Assembly (NCBI RefSeq): GCF_018417535.1
Contig: NZ_CP070977.1
Span: 2,046,001 to 2,110,000, forward strand
Direction: 5' to 3'
Length of the DNA: 64,000 bases
Source: Burkholderia pyrrocinia
Lineage (GTDB): Bacteria > Pseudomonadota > Gammaproteobacteria > Burkholderiales > Burkholderiaceae
Of this stretch, positions 1 through 8,311 are shown piece after piece (within the stretch, counting starts at the first letter, position 1; the number at the start of each line of letters is the position of its first letter). The notes beneath the pieces were generated by a model that did not search any database, had not been told where the DNA came from, and was given only the letters and a program-made list of their open reading frames with translations. The position numbers and the translations under genes are program-made.

Positions 1-518
1 ATCGCTTCCATCTCGGCGACGTTCGACAGCAGCATCGTCGCCAGTTGCGCGCCTTCGCGCGAACGCACGACGACGAGCTCGCCGATCGCTTCCTTGCCGC
101 ACGCGAGCACCGCGTCGCGGATCGCGTCGGCCGACACGCCGCTTTCCGCGATCACGCCGGGCCAACGCAGGATCTCGCCCGCGCGCAGGCGGCCGACGCC
201 CGGGAACGAGTCGAGCACCGCGCGCTCGAGATCGGCAAGCTGGCCGAGCGCCGACTGGTTCAGCGCGCCCGCGCCGATGCTCTGTTCGCCGCGCTGCAGG
301 TTGATGCGCACGTCGACCTTGCCGCGCGACAGCTTGTTCATCAGCATTTCGCGCAGCGCGGGTTCGCACGCGCGCACGTCGTCCGGCATCCGGAAATTCA
401 GGTCGAGGAAGCGCGAGTTCACGGTGCGCAGTTCGACCGACACGCTGGTGCCGCCGTTGCCGGTGGCCGTCGCGAGTTCGCGCGTTGCGCTCGCGTAGCC
501 CGTCATGCTGTAGATCAT
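1..518 (-). CDS. yicC: YicC family endoribonuclease (partial, C-terminus outside window)
   Basis: The N-terminal 172 codons of a YicC-family protein, opening MIYSMTGYASATRE, the family's characteristic start (SMTGYAR/SMTGYAS). A conserved LRTVNSRFLDLNFRMPD stretch follows at about residues 30-46. YicC proteins (about 290 residues) are reported endoribonucleases that act on small RNAs; that role is family knowledge. The ATG at 518 matches the family N-terminus. The gene is cut by the left edge, so the C-terminal DUF1732 half cannot be checked. It is divergent from rph, with 173 bp between the starts, and the neighbouring rph, rdgB and hemW are common companions in beta-proteobacteria. Confidence 0.93.
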   Translation of the reverse strand, partial: MIYSMTGYASATRELATATGNGGTSVSVELRTVNSRFLDLNFRMPDDVRACEPALREMLMNKLSRGKVDVRINLQRGEQSIGAGALNQSALGQLADLERAVLDSFPGVGRLRAGEILRWPGVIAESGVSADAIRDAVLACGKEAIGELVVVRSREGAQLATMLLSNVAEMEA

Positions 519-691
519 GGTTCGTCTCGCCGTCTGAGTGCCCTCGCGGGCGGGGATATGTCGAGGCGCCCGGCGCATCGGAAAGCGCGGGGCGGGAAGC
601 GCGCATTATCCCATTTTTGCGGACCACCCCGCCGGGCAAGCCTGCCGTTCGGCGCTAGAATCGCGGTTTCCTCTCCTTCCGCGATTCCCAC

Positions 692-1432
692 ATGACGTCC
701 TCCCTTTCCCGCCCGAGCGGCCGCCGCGCCGACGAACTGCGCAAGGTCGCCCTCACGCGCCACTACACGAAACACGCCGAAGGCTCCGTACTGGTCGAAT
801 TCGGCGACACCAAGGTGCTCTGCACCGCGAGCGTCGCGGAACGCGTGCCCGAATTCCTGCGCGACCGCGGGCAAGGCTGGCTGACCGCCGAGTACGGCAT
901 GCTGCCGCGCGCGACGCACACGCGCAGCGACCGCGAAGCCGCGCGCGGCAAGCAGACGGGCCGCACGCAGGAAATTCAGCGCCTGATCGGCCGCGCGCTG
1001 CGCGCGGTGTTCGATCTCGAGGCACTCGGCCCGCGCACGATCCACATCGACTGCGACGTGATCCAGGCCGACGGCGGCACGCGCACGGCCAGCATCACCG
1101 GCGCATTCGTCGCCGCGCACGACGCCGTGTCGAAGCTGATCGCGGCCGGCAAGCTCACGCGCTCGCCGATCACCGACCACGTCGCCGCGATCTCGGTCGG
1201 CGTGTACGAAGGCGCGCCGGTGCTCGACCTCGACTACGCGGAAGATTCGCAGTGCGACACCGACATGAACGTCGTGATGACGGGCGCCGGCGGCTTCGTC
1301 GAAGTCCAGGGCACGGCCGAAGGCGTGCCGTTCTCGCGCGCCGAGATGGACGCGCTGCTCGACCTCGCGCAGGGCGGGATCGCCGAGCTCGTGCAGTTGC
1401 AGAAGGACGTCCTGGGCGCCGGCGATGCCTGA
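692..1432 (+). CDS. rph: Ribonuclease PH
   Basis: Phosphorolytic 3'-5' exoribonuclease that trims tRNA 3' extensions, using phosphate to release nucleoside diphosphates. The 246 residues are slightly longer than the usual 238-240. Seen in the sequence: the N-terminal [13 protein letters not shown] segment, the [20 protein letters not shown] block, RALRAVFDL, and the phosphate/catalytic [15 protein letters not shown] stretch near residues 118-132. The C-terminal EVQGTAEG and [13 protein letters not shown] motifs are typical. The ATG at 692 gives the family N-terminus, though no strong purine-rich ribosome site precedes it. The last 8 bp overlap rdgB, implying co-transcription and coupling. Confidence 0.97.
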   Translation: MTSSLSRPSGRRADELRKVALTRHYTKHAEGSVLVEFGDTKVLCTASVAERVPEFLRDRGQGWLTAEYGMLPRATHTRSDREAARGKQTGRTQEIQRLIGRALRAVFDLEALGPRTIHIDCDVIQADGGTRTASITGAFVAAHDAVSKLIAAGKLTRSPITDHVAAISVGVYEGAPVLDLDYAEDSQCDTDMNVVMTGAGGFVEVQGTAEGVPFSRAEMDALLDLAQGGIAELVQLQKDVLGAGDA

Positions 1433-2051
1433 CGATCGCACCATCGCGCCGCTGTCGCGCATCGTTCTCGCGTCGAACAACCCCGGCAAGCTGCGCGAAT
1501 TCACCGCGCTGTTCGCGACGGTCGGCATCGAGATCGTCCCGCAGGGCGACCTTGCCGTGCCCGAGGCGGAAGAGCCGTTCGGCACGTTCATCGAGAACGC
1601 GCTGACGAAGGCGCGGCATGCATCGCGGCTCACCGGGCTGCCGGCCATCGCCGACGATTCCGGCCTGTGCGTGCCCGTGCTGCGCGGCGCGCCGGGCGTC
1701 TATTCGGCGCGCTATGCGCAGCGCGCGGGTCGCGACAAGGGCGACGCGGCGAACAACGCGTATCTCGTCGAGCAGTTGCGCGGCGTCGACGACCGGCGCG
1801 CATACTATTGCTGCGTGCTCGCGCTCGTGCGCCATGCGGACGATCCCGAGCCGCTGTTCGCCGAAGGGCGCTGGGCGGGCGAAATTGTCGACACGCCGCG
1901 CGGCGAGCACGGATTCGGCTACGACCCGTATTTCTACCTGCCGTCGCTCGGCGCGACGGCAGCCGAACTCGAGCCGGCCGTGAAAAACACGCACAGCCAT
2001 CGCGCGCTTGCGCTGAAGGCGCTGCTTGCGCGGCTCGCGGAGGAAGCATGA
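1425..2051 (+). CDS. rdgB: RdgB/HAM1 non-canonical purine NTP pyrophosphatase
   Basis: House-cleaning enzyme hydrolysing dITP, ITP and XTP to monophosphates, which keeps deaminated purines out of DNA and RNA. The 208 residues are near the family length of about 200. Visible motifs: the substrate-binding [12 protein letters not shown] (residues about 15-26), [13 protein letters not shown], the catalytic IADDSGLCV (Asp pair), and the C-terminal GFGYDPYF and [10 protein letters not shown] segments that contact the nucleotide. The start at 1425 lies inside the rph 3' end (8 bp overlap). The stop codon at 2049-2051 overlaps an ATG at 2048 that opens a 13-codon frame leading into hemW. Confidence 0.97.
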   Translation: MPDDRTIAPLSRIVLASNNPGKLREFTALFATVGIEIVPQGDLAVPEAEEPFGTFIENALTKARHASRLTGLPAIADDSGLCVPVLRGAPGVYSARYAQRAGRDKGDAANNAYLVEQLRGVDDRRAYYCCVLALVRHADDPEPLFAEGRWAGEIVDTPRGEHGFGYDPYFYLPSLGATAAELEPAVKNTHSHRALALKALLARLAEEA

Positions 2052-2089
2052 CCGTGCCCGATACCCATTCGCTGCGGGAGGCCCCATGA
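2048..2089 (+). CDS. 13-codon bridging frame between rdgB and hemW
   Basis: The rdgB stop is written ATGA, and its ATG opens a frame encoding [13 protein letters not shown] that ends in a second ATGA at the hemW start (2086). Reading rdgB, the mini-frame and hemW therefore needs no ribosome-free gap. The GGGAG that would serve hemW lies inside the mini-frame. Whether the peptide is made or matters is unknown. The likeliest role, if any, is translational coupling of hemW to rdgB; it could equally be chance in GC-rich DNA. Confidence 0.35.
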   Translation: MTVPDTHSLREAP

Positions 2090-3300
2090 GCCAGGCCGCG
2101 GAAACCGGCGCGCGCGTCGTCGCGACGTTCACGTCGCCCGGACAGGTGCGGCTCACGTCGCTGCCGCCGCTCGCGCTGTACGTGCATTTTCCGTGGTGCG
2201 TGCGCAAGTGCCCGTACTGCGATTTCAACTCGCACGAGTGGAAAGGCGAACGGTTCCCGGAAACCGAGTACCTCGACGCGCTGCGTGCCGATCTCGAGCA
2301 GGCACTGCCGCTCGTGTGGGGACGGCAGGTGCATACCGTGTTCATCGGCGGCGGCACGCCGAGCCTGCTGTCGGCGGCCGGCCTCGACCGGATGCTGTCC
2401 GACGTGCGCGCGCTGCTGCCGCTCGACGCCGATGCCGAGATCACGCTCGAGGCGAATCCGGGCACGTTCGAGGCCGCGAAGTTCGCGCAGTTCCGCGCGA
2501 GCGGCGTGAACCGGCTGTCGGTCGGCATCCAGAGCTTCAACGAGGCGCACCTGAAGGCGCTCGGCCGGATTCACGACACCGCGCAGGCGCGCGCGGCCGT
2601 CGAGATCGCCGCGAAGAACTTCGACAACTTCAACCTCGACCTGATGTTCGCGCTGCCGAACCAGACGCTCGACGAATGCCGTACCGACATCGAGACCGCG
2701 CTGTCGTTCGCGCCGCCGCATCTGTCGCTGTATCACCTGACGCTCGAACCGAACACGCTGTTCGCGAAGTTCCCGCCCGTCGTCCCCGACGACGACGCGT
2801 CGGCCGACATGCAGGAATGGATCCACGCGCGCACCGCCGAGGCCGGCTACGGGCGCTACGAGGTGTCCGCTTACGCGAAGCCGAATCATCAGTGCAAGCA
2901 CAACCTGAACTACTGGCGCTTCGGCGACTATCTCGGGATCGGGGCGGGCGCGCACACGAAGCTGTCGTTCCCGAACCGGATCCTGCGGCAGGCACGCTAC
3001 AAGCATCCGGCGACCTTCATCGAGCAGGCGATGGCCGGCACGGCCGTGCAGGAAGAGCGTGAAGTCGGCGCGCGCGACCTGCCGTTCGAGTTCATGCTGA
3101 ATACGCTGCGGCTCGTCGAGGGCTTCCCCGTGCACAGCTTCGCCGAACGCACGGGCCTGCCGATGAGCACGATCGAGCCGGCGCTGAAGGAAGCGGAACG
3201 GCGCGGGCTGATCGCGCGCGATTTCGCGCAGATCGCGCCGACGCCGCTTGGCCAGCGTTTCCTCAACGACCTGCAGGAATTGTTCCTGCGCGACGATTGA
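2086..3300 (+). CDS. hemW: Radical SAM heme chaperone HemW
   Basis: Oxygen-independent coproporphyrinogen oxidase-like protein of 404 residues; family members bind heme and deliver it to apo-proteins rather than decarboxylate coproporphyrinogen. The radical-SAM cluster motif CVRKCPYC (CxxxCxxC) sits near residues 38-45, followed by the SAM-binding TVFIGGGTPSLL segment, the LEANPGT motif and NRLSVGIQSF. The HemN C-terminal domain includes LPFEFMLNTLRLVEGF. The ATG at 2086 is chosen because GGGAG lies 5 nt upstream and the family N-terminus follows. An upstream in-frame start at 2026 would overlap rdgB and adds only a low-complexity tail. It is the third gene of the rph-rdgB-hemW unit. Confidence 0.95.
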   Translation: MSQAAETGARVVATFTSPGQVRLTSLPPLALYVHFPWCVRKCPYCDFNSHEWKGERFPETEYLDALRADLEQALPLVWGRQVHTVFIGGGTPSLLSAAGLDRMLSDVRALLPLDADAEITLEANPGTFEAAKFAQFRASGVNRLSVGIQSFNEAHLKALGRIHDTAQARAAVEIAAKNFDNFNLDLMFALPNQTLDECRTDIETALSFAPPHLSLYHLTLEPNTLFAKFPPVVPDDDASADMQEWIHARTAEAGYGRYEVSAYAKPNHQCKHNLNYWRFGDYLGIGAGAHTKLSFPNRILRQARYKHPATFIEQAMAGTAVQEEREVGARDLPFEFMLNTLRLVEGFPVHSFAERTGLPMSTIEPALKEAERRGLIARDFAQIAPTPLGQRFLNDLQELFLRDD

Positions 3301-3310
3301 AGCGATGCAT

Positions 3311-3409
3311 GCGAAGGCATGGGACCGGGGCAAGCACTGAAGTGCCATCTCCGGTCGACCGCGAAGCATGGGACCGGAGTAAGCACTGAAGTGCCAACTC
3401 CGGTCGACA
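3311..3409. repeat. Two tandem copies of a 50-bp hairpin-forming repeat
   Basis: Two near-identical units (3311-3360 and 3361-3409) each read GCGAA(G)GCATGGGACCGG, then a hairpin, then GGTCGAC. In the second copy ACCGGAGT pairs with ACTCCGGT around an inner GCAC-TGAA-GTGC stem-loop. The first copy carries a G:U and one mismatch at the same place, so pairing is largely kept while the bases drift. The array sits between the hemW stop and tRNA-Ser, and the last GTCGACA may supply the tRNA's -35 region. It looks like a REP-like intergenic element; I do not recognise a named family. Confidence 0.75.
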
Positions 3410-3431
3410 GACGCGGCATTTCGGTTACAAT
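3404..3431 (+). promoter_or_regulatory. Possible tRNA-Ser promoter
   Basis: TCGACA (3404-3409), a 16-bp spacer and TACAAT (3426-3431) end 12 bp before the mature tRNA. The -10 is good and the -35 modest. The -35 falls in the tail of the second hairpin repeat. Confidence 0.4.
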
Positions 3432-3443
3432 GCCGCCTCGCGT

Positions 3444-3531
3444 GGAAGCGTGGCCGAGCGGTTTAAGGCACTGGTCTTGAAAACCAGCGACGGGAAACTG
3501 TCCGTGAGTTCGAATCTCACCGCTTCCGCCA
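3444..3531 (+). tRNA. tRNA-Ser (anticodon UGA)
   Basis: An 88-nt type II tRNA. The acceptor stem GGAAGCG (3444-3450) pairs with CGCTTCC (3521-3527), followed by G and an encoded CCA. The D arm is GGCCGAGCGGTTTAAGGC. The anticodon stem CTGGT/ACCAG encloses loop CTTGAAA, giving anticodon TGA at 3478-3480 (reads UCA and likely other UCN). The long variable arm CGGGAAACTGTCCG and T arm GTGAGTTCGAATCTCAC identify a serine tRNA. An intrinsic terminator follows. Confidence 0.98.
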
Positions 3532-3542
3532 GGAAGTTCGCC

Positions 3543-3579
3543 AAACCCCGTCCATTCGCCGAATGACGGGGTTTTTGTT
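3543..3579 (+). terminator. Intrinsic terminator after tRNA-Ser
   Basis: AACCCCGTCATTCG-like arms (AACCCCGTC ... GACGGGGTT) fold into a GC-rich hairpin followed directly by TTTTTGTTT. It starts 12 nt after the tRNA CCA end. Confidence 0.85.
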
Positions 3580-3671
3580 TGTCCGCACGCCGCTCCCCCA
3601 CGTTCCGACGCGTCGCGCCGGATGCCGTTACAATCCCGCGCTCCGAATCCCGAAACGGGAAACCCCACGTC

Positions 3672-4067
3672 ATGAAACCCTTCCTCGCCTCGTCGCTCGT
3701 CGCCATGCTGGCTGCCGTCAGCACGCATGCCGCGGCCGACACCGCCTCCGGCAGCGACGCGCAGGCGTCGTGCGCGATCGCGTACGTGACCGGCGTCGGC
3801 GGCTCGCCGCGCGGCCTGAGCGAATACCTCGCGAGCCCGTCACCCTACAACTACCTGAAGGACAACGATCTCCAGTGCAAGGTGTCGGACGACGGACGCA
3901 CGTCGAACTGCACCGGCGTGACCTACCTCCGGAACGAACAGGTCAGCGTATACGACGATTCCGATCCGGCGACGCTGACCGTCGTGGCGCGCGTGGAGCT
4001 CGACCACGGCCAGAAGTACCCGGTGATCGTCGTCGTGCAGCGAAAGGACGCGCGCTGCAAACAATGA
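3672..4067 (+). CDS. Secreted small hypothetical protein
   Basis: 131 residues with a clear Sec signal peptide, MKPFLASSLVAMLAAVSTHAAA, and a probable signal peptidase I site around residues 22-24. The mature part has three or four cysteines (SCAIAYV, DLQCKV, SNCTGV, DARCKQ) that could form periplasmic disulfides. I recognise no domain. The ATG at 3672 is chosen because it starts the signal peptide; an upstream in-frame start would bury it. It stands alone after the tRNA-Ser terminator. The function is unknown, and the periplasmic location is inferred from the signal. Confidence 0.75.
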   Translation: MKPFLASSLVAMLAAVSTHAAADTASGSDAQASCAIAYVTGVGGSPRGLSEYLASPSPYNYLKDNDLQCKVSDDGRTSNCTGVTYLRNEQVSVYDDSDPATLTVVARVELDHGQKYPVIVVVQRKDARCKQ

Positions 4068-4279
4068 CGCCGCCGTGCCCGCAAGCCCGTCAGTCGGGAC
4101 GGAACGTGCGTTCGCGGCAGCGCACCACCGAATTCGCATAACGGCCGCCGTCGCGCCGCGCCGGATGCCTCCCGGCCCGCTTCGCTATCACCTAGAATTC
4201 GTTCAACACGGCGACACGACCGCCGCCGCGTACTCGATGCCGCACGCGCCACCCCTGCGCGCGGCACACGGAGATCGCC

Positions 4280-4573
4280 ATGACCGAACTGTCGACACCG
4301 ACGGGACACGTCGATTACGAAGGCTTCGAGATCCATGTCGTGACGGCCACCGCGCCCGGCAACGACACGCGCTACACCTACACCGGCTACGTGTGCCATC
4401 CGGGCGCGAATCCCGCACTGCCCGGCCACGCGGTACCGTTCCACGCGGACGGCGAGGAAAGCTTCGCGAGCATCGATGAAGCGGTCCACGAAGCCGTGCA
4501 CATCGGCAAGAGCATCATCGACGGCACGCACCCCGACCTGTCGGTGCTGTCGCTCGTCACGCACGGCTTCTGA
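4280..4573 (+). CDS. Conserved small hypothetical protein
   Basis: 97 residues, acidic and His-rich, starting MTELSTPTGHVDYEGFEIHV. No signal peptide or membrane segment, so probably cytoplasmic. The body reads as alternating beta strands (FEIHVVTATAPG, RYTYTGYVCHPG), then a helix rich in Glu and His (SIDEAVHEAVHIGKSIID). GGAG lies 8 nt before the ATG. I recognise no named family, but the coding pattern and ribosome site support a real gene. It is flanked by single genes on both sides with no obvious operon. Confidence 0.75.
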   Translation: MTELSTPTGHVDYEGFEIHVVTATAPGNDTRYTYTGYVCHPGANPALPGHAVPFHADGEESFASIDEAVHEAVHIGKSIIDGTHPDLSVLSLVTHGF

Positions 4574-4913
4574 AACGGACAAGCGGGATCGCATGCGATT
4601 GCGCGCGCATCGGCCGCGGTGCTGCATGCGGCGACCGCTGCGCGCGGTCGGACGAGCGTCGCGAGCCTGCATGTGCGTCGAGCGCGTGCCTTTCAATCTT
4701 GCAACATCTACGCCGGCATGCGCATGCGCTGCCGCAACGCGAACCGGTCGAGCGCGCTGTCACATGTCACGTCACATCGCGACGCACGGGGCGGCGCCCG
4801 GCCGTCATCATCAGCGATCGCAACGCCCGGCATCGCGCGTTATGCGTTTCTCCCGATATCGGCTTGCGTGCGTACGCCTATCATTTTTCTATAGTCACTT
4901 CTGGCTATCTCCC
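4574..4913. other. Intergenic gap, no gene seen
   Basis: 340 bp without a convincing coding frame. The last 60 bp are AT-richer (CTATCATTTTTCTATAGTC near 4877-4895) and probably hold the promoter for the downstream lipoprotein gene, but no element pair is good enough to call. Confidence 0.5.
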
Positions 4914-5405
4914 ATGCGCCCCGTTCTCCGTCCGCGCGTCGACCGGCTGCGTATTGCTGCGCTGGCCGTCGTCGCCATGCTTGCCGCGTGCACGATCACG
5001 CCGCCGCCGTCGCTGCACTCGATCCTGACGATTCCGTCGATCACGCGCAGCGCGAGCCGCGACCAGTATCGTGTCGAGGTTGCGCAACGTGTCGCCGAAC
5101 GCAATCCGTCCGGCATGCTGCGCGGCACACCGCAGGCGATGCTCCGTTCGCTCGTCGTCGTCGCATTCACCGTCGATCGCAACGGCCGCCTCGTCAACGC
5201 CTCCGTCTATCGCAGCAACGGCGACAGCGAAGCGGAAGCGCTCGCGCTCGCGTCGCTGCGCCGCTCGGCGCCGCTGCCGGCGCCGCCGGCGCGACTGCTC
5301 GACGGCAACGGCCAGATCGAAATGATGGAAGGCTGGCTCTTCAACGACGACGGCCACTTCCAGTTGCAAAGCACCGCGTCCGCGCAGGCACAATCGCTCG
5401 ACTGA
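4914..5405 (+). CDS. TonB C-terminal-like lipoprotein
   Basis: 163 residues. A lipoprotein signal ends in the lipobox LAAC with Cys26, so the mature protein is likely outer-membrane or periplasmic lipid-anchored. Residues about 75-150 match the TonB C-terminal fold: SLVVVAFTVDRNGRLVNASV, then SNGDSEAEALALASLRRSAPLP and the loop before the last strand. There is no proline-rich periplasm-spanning region and no N-terminal membrane anchor of the classic TonB kind, so this is a small TonB-domain lipoprotein rather than the energy transducer. The ATG at 4914 is chosen to place the lipobox correctly. Confidence 0.82.
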   Translation: MRPVLRPRVDRLRIAALAVVAMLAACTITPPPSLHSILTIPSITRSASRDQYRVEVAQRVAERNPSGMLRGTPQAMLRSLVVVAFTVDRNGRLVNASVYRSNGDSEAEALALASLRRSAPLPAPPARLLDGNGQIEMMEGWLFNDDGHFQLQSTASAQAQSLD

Positions 5406-5423
5406 CCGCCCGCCGCGCCGCGA

Positions 5424-5453
5424 TTGCCGGCGTACGGCAGCGCTGGCTATAAT
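5424..5453 (+). promoter_or_regulatory. Sigma70-type promoter for the MHS transporter
   Basis: TTGCCG (5424-5429), an 18-bp spacer and a perfect TATAAT (5448-5453), 246 bp ahead of the transporter ATG. This implies a leader of about 240 nt in which I see no named structure. Confidence 0.6.
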
Positions 5454-5698
5454 TTTCCGCAATCGCGCGGCCATCACGCCGCGCGCGCGTTCGCGCGCCC
5501 CACCCGGCATGCGAGCCGACCACGCCGGCACCAGGCGGCGGCGACGTACCCGTCTCCATCGTCGACCGGCGGGTGACGTCCGCGCCACGACGCGCGTCCA
5601 CACCGCCACCGCATCATCCGCTCGGCTGCCCCCGGCAGGCGTCCGCCTGCCCGACCGCACGCACAGCCGACCGCCCCAACGACAAAACGGAGACATCC

Positions 5699-7009
5699 AT
5701 GTCCGCATCCCCCCCGACCGTTGCACACGCAACCGGTTCGGCCGGCGCCGTCAGCCACCGGCGCATCGTGTTCGCGAGCTTCATCGGCACCGCGATCGAG
5801 TTCTACGATTTCTACGTGTACGCGACGGCCGCCGCGCTCGTCATCGGCCCCGTCTTCTTCCCGCACGGCTCGGCGACCGCGCAGGCGCTGTCCGCATTCG
5901 TCACGTTCGGCATCGCGTTCATCGCGCGCCCGATCGGCTCGTTCCTGTTCGGGCACTTCGGCGACCGCATCGGCCGCAAATCGACGCTCGTCGCGTCGCT
6001 GCTCGTGATGGGCGTGTCCACCACCGCGATCGGCTTCGTGCCCGGCTACGACGCGATCGGCACGCTCGCACCGGTGCTGCTGTGCGTGCTGCGCTTCGGC
6101 CAGGGGATCGGCCTCGGCGGCGAATGGGGCGGCGCGGCGCTGCTCGCGACCGAGCACGCGCCGCAGGGCAAGCGCGGCTGGTTCGGGATGTTCCCGCAGC
6201 TCGGGCCCTCGGTCGGCTTCCTGATGTCGAACGGCCTGTTCTTCGCGCTCGCGCTGTCGCTGTCCGACGAGCAGTTCCGCAGCTGGGGCTGGCGCATCCC
6301 GTTCCTGGTCAGCGCGGTGCTCGTCGCGCTCGGCCTGTACGTGCGACTCAAGATCACCGAAACGCCCGCGTTCCAGGCGGCCCTCGACCGCAACGAGCGC
6401 GTGCGCGTGCCGGTCGCGACGCTCGTCTCGCAACACTGGCAGCCGACGCTGCTCGGTGCGCTCGCGATGGTCGTCTGCTACACGCTGTTCTACATCTCGA
6501 CGGTGTTCTCGCTGTCGTACGGCGTGTCGGCGCTGCATATTCCGCGCCAGAGCTTCCTCGGCCTGCTGTGTTTCGCGGTCGTGTTCATGGGGCTCGCGAC
6601 GCCGCTTTCCGCGTGGGCGTCGGATCGCTTCGGCCGCAAGCCGGTGCTCGTCGTCGGCGCGATCGCCGCGCTGCTGTCGGGTTTCGCGATGGAACCGCTG
6701 CTCGGCGGCGGCTCGATGCCGCTCGTCGCGCTGTTCCTGACGATCGAGCTGTTCCTGATGGGCGTGACGTTCGCGCCAATGGGCGCGTTGCTGCCGGAAC
6801 TGTTCCCGACCAACGTCCGCTATACGGGCGCGGGCGTCGCGTACAACCTCGGCGGGATCCTCGGCGCGTCGATCGCGCCGTATATCGCGCAACTGCTGGC
6901 TGCGCGCGGCGGGCTGTCGTGGGTCGGCGGCTATGTATCGGTCGCGGCGGCAATCAGCCTGGTCGGCGTGCTGCTGATGCGCGAAACGCGCGACGCGTCG
7001 CTCGTCTGA
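5699..7009 (+). CDS. MFS transporter, metabolite:H+ symporter (MHS) family
   Basis: 436 residues, 12 predicted membrane helices, inner membrane. The N-terminal RRIVFASFIGTAIEFYDFYV is the MHS signature of the ProP/KgtP/ShiA group. The MFS loop motif GHFGDRIGRKSTL lies between helices 2 and 3, with its pseudo-repeat SAWASDRFGRKPVLVVG between helices 8 and 9. The likely role is proton-coupled uptake of an organic acid or osmolyte; the substrate cannot be read from sequence. ACGGAG lies 7 nt before the ATG at 5699, deciding the start over an in-frame one 126 bp upstream. A perfect TATAAT promoter lies upstream. Confidence 0.92.
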   Translation: MSASPPTVAHATGSAGAVSHRRIVFASFIGTAIEFYDFYVYATAAALVIGPVFFPHGSATAQALSAFVTFGIAFIARPIGSFLFGHFGDRIGRKSTLVASLLVMGVSTTAIGFVPGYDAIGTLAPVLLCVLRFGQGIGLGGEWGGAALLATEHAPQGKRGWFGMFPQLGPSVGFLMSNGLFFALALSLSDEQFRSWGWRIPFLVSAVLVALGLYVRLKITETPAFQAALDRNERVRVPVATLVSQHWQPTLLGALAMVVCYTLFYISTVFSLSYGVSALHIPRQSFLGLLCFAVVFMGLATPLSAWASDRFGRKPVLVVGAIAALLSGFAMEPLLGGGSMPLVALFLTIELFLMGVTFAPMGALLPELFPTNVRYTGAGVAYNLGGILGASIAPYIAQLLAARGGLSWVGGYVSVAAAISLVGVLLMRETRDASLV

Positions 7010-7028
7010 GTCTCCGGGGCGACCCGGG

Positions 7029-7056
7029 TTGTGCGGCGGCCGGCGCTACCTATACT
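7029..7056 (+). promoter_or_regulatory. Sigma70-type promoter for the 59-residue membrane protein
   Basis: TTGTGC (7029-7034), 16-bp spacer, TATACT (7051-7056), 57 bp before the small gene's ATG. This makes the small gene independent of the MFS gene upstream. Confidence 0.55.
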
Positions 7057-7113
7057 CGATCCTGGGTGCGCCGCTGCGCGCCCCCGGAATCCCGCCCCGA
7101 AGGAGCCGCCGCC

Positions 7114-7293
7114 ATGAACGTCCGCCTCGGCAATGCCGATCTCGTCCTGATCCTCGCGCTGGCGCTGGGTGGCGCGCTGCTGCTCGCGCTGCGCTTCCGG
7201 CCGAAGACGTGGCGCGGCCTCGTGTTCGAGGCACTGCTGGCGAATCTGGCGGCCATCGCCGCCGTCATCACGGTCGAGGCGTTGCTCGCCTGA
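7114..7293 (+). CDS. Small two-helix membrane protein, unknown function
   Basis: 59 residues with two hydrophobic helices, about residues 9-27 (LVLILALALGGALLLALRF) and 38-57 (LLANLAAIAAVITVEALL), joined by a short basic loop RPKTWRG. That predicts an inner-membrane hairpin. AAGGAG lies 8 nt upstream of the ATG and a promoter lies before that, both supporting expression. I do not recognise a family. It is the last plus-strand gene before the convergent waaC. Confidence 0.7.
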   Translation: MNVRLGNADLVLILALALGGALLLALRFRPKTWRGLVFEALLANLAAIAAVITVEALLA

Positions 7294-7312
7294 ACCGGCC
7301 CGCCCCGCTGCG

Positions 7313-8311
7313 TCAGGCGGTCAGCCGCGCGCGCAGCGCGCCGTAGGCGGGGCCGACCGCATCGATCGCGTCCAGCGCCTGCTCGACGGACGGCATCGTG
7401 CCCGGCTCGCCGATCGACAGCGCATTCGGTGCGCCGCCGATGCCGCAATGGTGGCGCGACGTCGCGACGAAAATCATCACGGTCGGCCGCTGCAGCGCGT
7501 GCGCCATGTGCACGAACCCCGTATCGACCCCCACCACGAGCGCGGCCCGGCCGAGCGCCGCGCCGAGCTCGCGCACCGTCATCGCGGGCAGCACGACCGC
7601 GCCCGGCGCCCGCGCGGCGATGTCCTGCGCATCGTCATGCTCGGCCGCCGATCCCCACGGCAACAGCACGCGCACGCCGCGCGCCATCATCTGCGTGGCA
7701 AGCGCGGCCCAGTGGTCGGCCGGCCATTTCTTGTCGGGATTGGACGTCGCATGGAACAGCAGCATGAACGGCGCGCCGTCGGTCACGGCTGCCGGCAGGC
7801 TCGCGTCCTGCGGTGGGACGACGCCGTACGTGGCGACGCCTTCGGGCACGTAGCCGAGCGCCTCGCCGGCGCTCACGCGCATCCCGTGCCATGCGTCGCA
7901 GTCCGGCCGCGGGCCGAAACGATGCGAATACGCGAAGCGTGCGCCCGTTTCGCCGAGATCCTGCGTCTGGTAACCGACGCGGCGCGCGGCGCGCGCCAGC
8001 GCCGAAATGATCGCGCTCTTGTAGACGCCGTGCAGGTCGATGACCGCATCGTAGCGATGCGCACGCAATGCACCGATCGACGCCGAAATCGCCTTCAGGT
8101 CGCCGGCATTCCGGAGCTTCTTGAAGCGGCGCAGCGGCGCGCACAGGACGGCGCTCACGCCCGGATGCCAGCGCACGACCTCGGCGCACGATTCGTCCAC
8201 GGCCCAGTCGACTGTCACGCCGGGAAAGGCGCGATGCAGGTCCGCGACGACGGGCAACGTCTGGACGACGTCGCCGAGCGACGTCACTTTTACGATGAGG
8301 ATGCGTTTCAC
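7313..8311 (-). CDS. waaC: Lipopolysaccharide heptosyltransferase I
   Basis: Adds the first L-glycero-D-manno-heptose to Kdo in the LPS inner core, at the inner face of the cytoplasmic membrane. GT9 family, GT-B fold, about 332 residues from the GTG at 8311. N-terminal ILIVKVTSLGDVVQTLPVV is the acceptor-side signature; the C-terminal half has the HATSNPDKKWPADHW nucleotide-sugar segment, VGVDTGFVHMAHAL and the GIGGAP loop near the end. The start is uncertain: an in-frame GTG at 8368 has AGGAG 4 nt upstream and would add 19 residues that no GT9 protein needs. I prefer 8311 because it opens the first beta strand. Divergent from the ClC gene. Confidence 0.9.
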   Translation of the reverse strand: MKRILIVKVTSLGDVVQTLPVVADLHRAFPGVTVDWAVDESCAEVVRWHPGVSAVLCAPLRRFKKLRNAGDLKAISASIGALRAHRYDAVIDLHGVYKSAIISALARAARRVGYQTQDLGETGARFAYSHRFGPRPDCDAWHGMRVSAGEALGYVPEGVATYGVVPPQDASLPAAVTDGAPFMLLFHATSNPDKKWPADHWAALATQMMARGVRVLLPWGSAAEHDDAQDIAARAPGAVVLPAMTVRELGAALGRAALVVGVDTGFVHMAHALQRPTVMIFVATSRHHCGIGGAPNALSIGEPGTMPSVEQALDAIDAVGPAYGALRARLTA

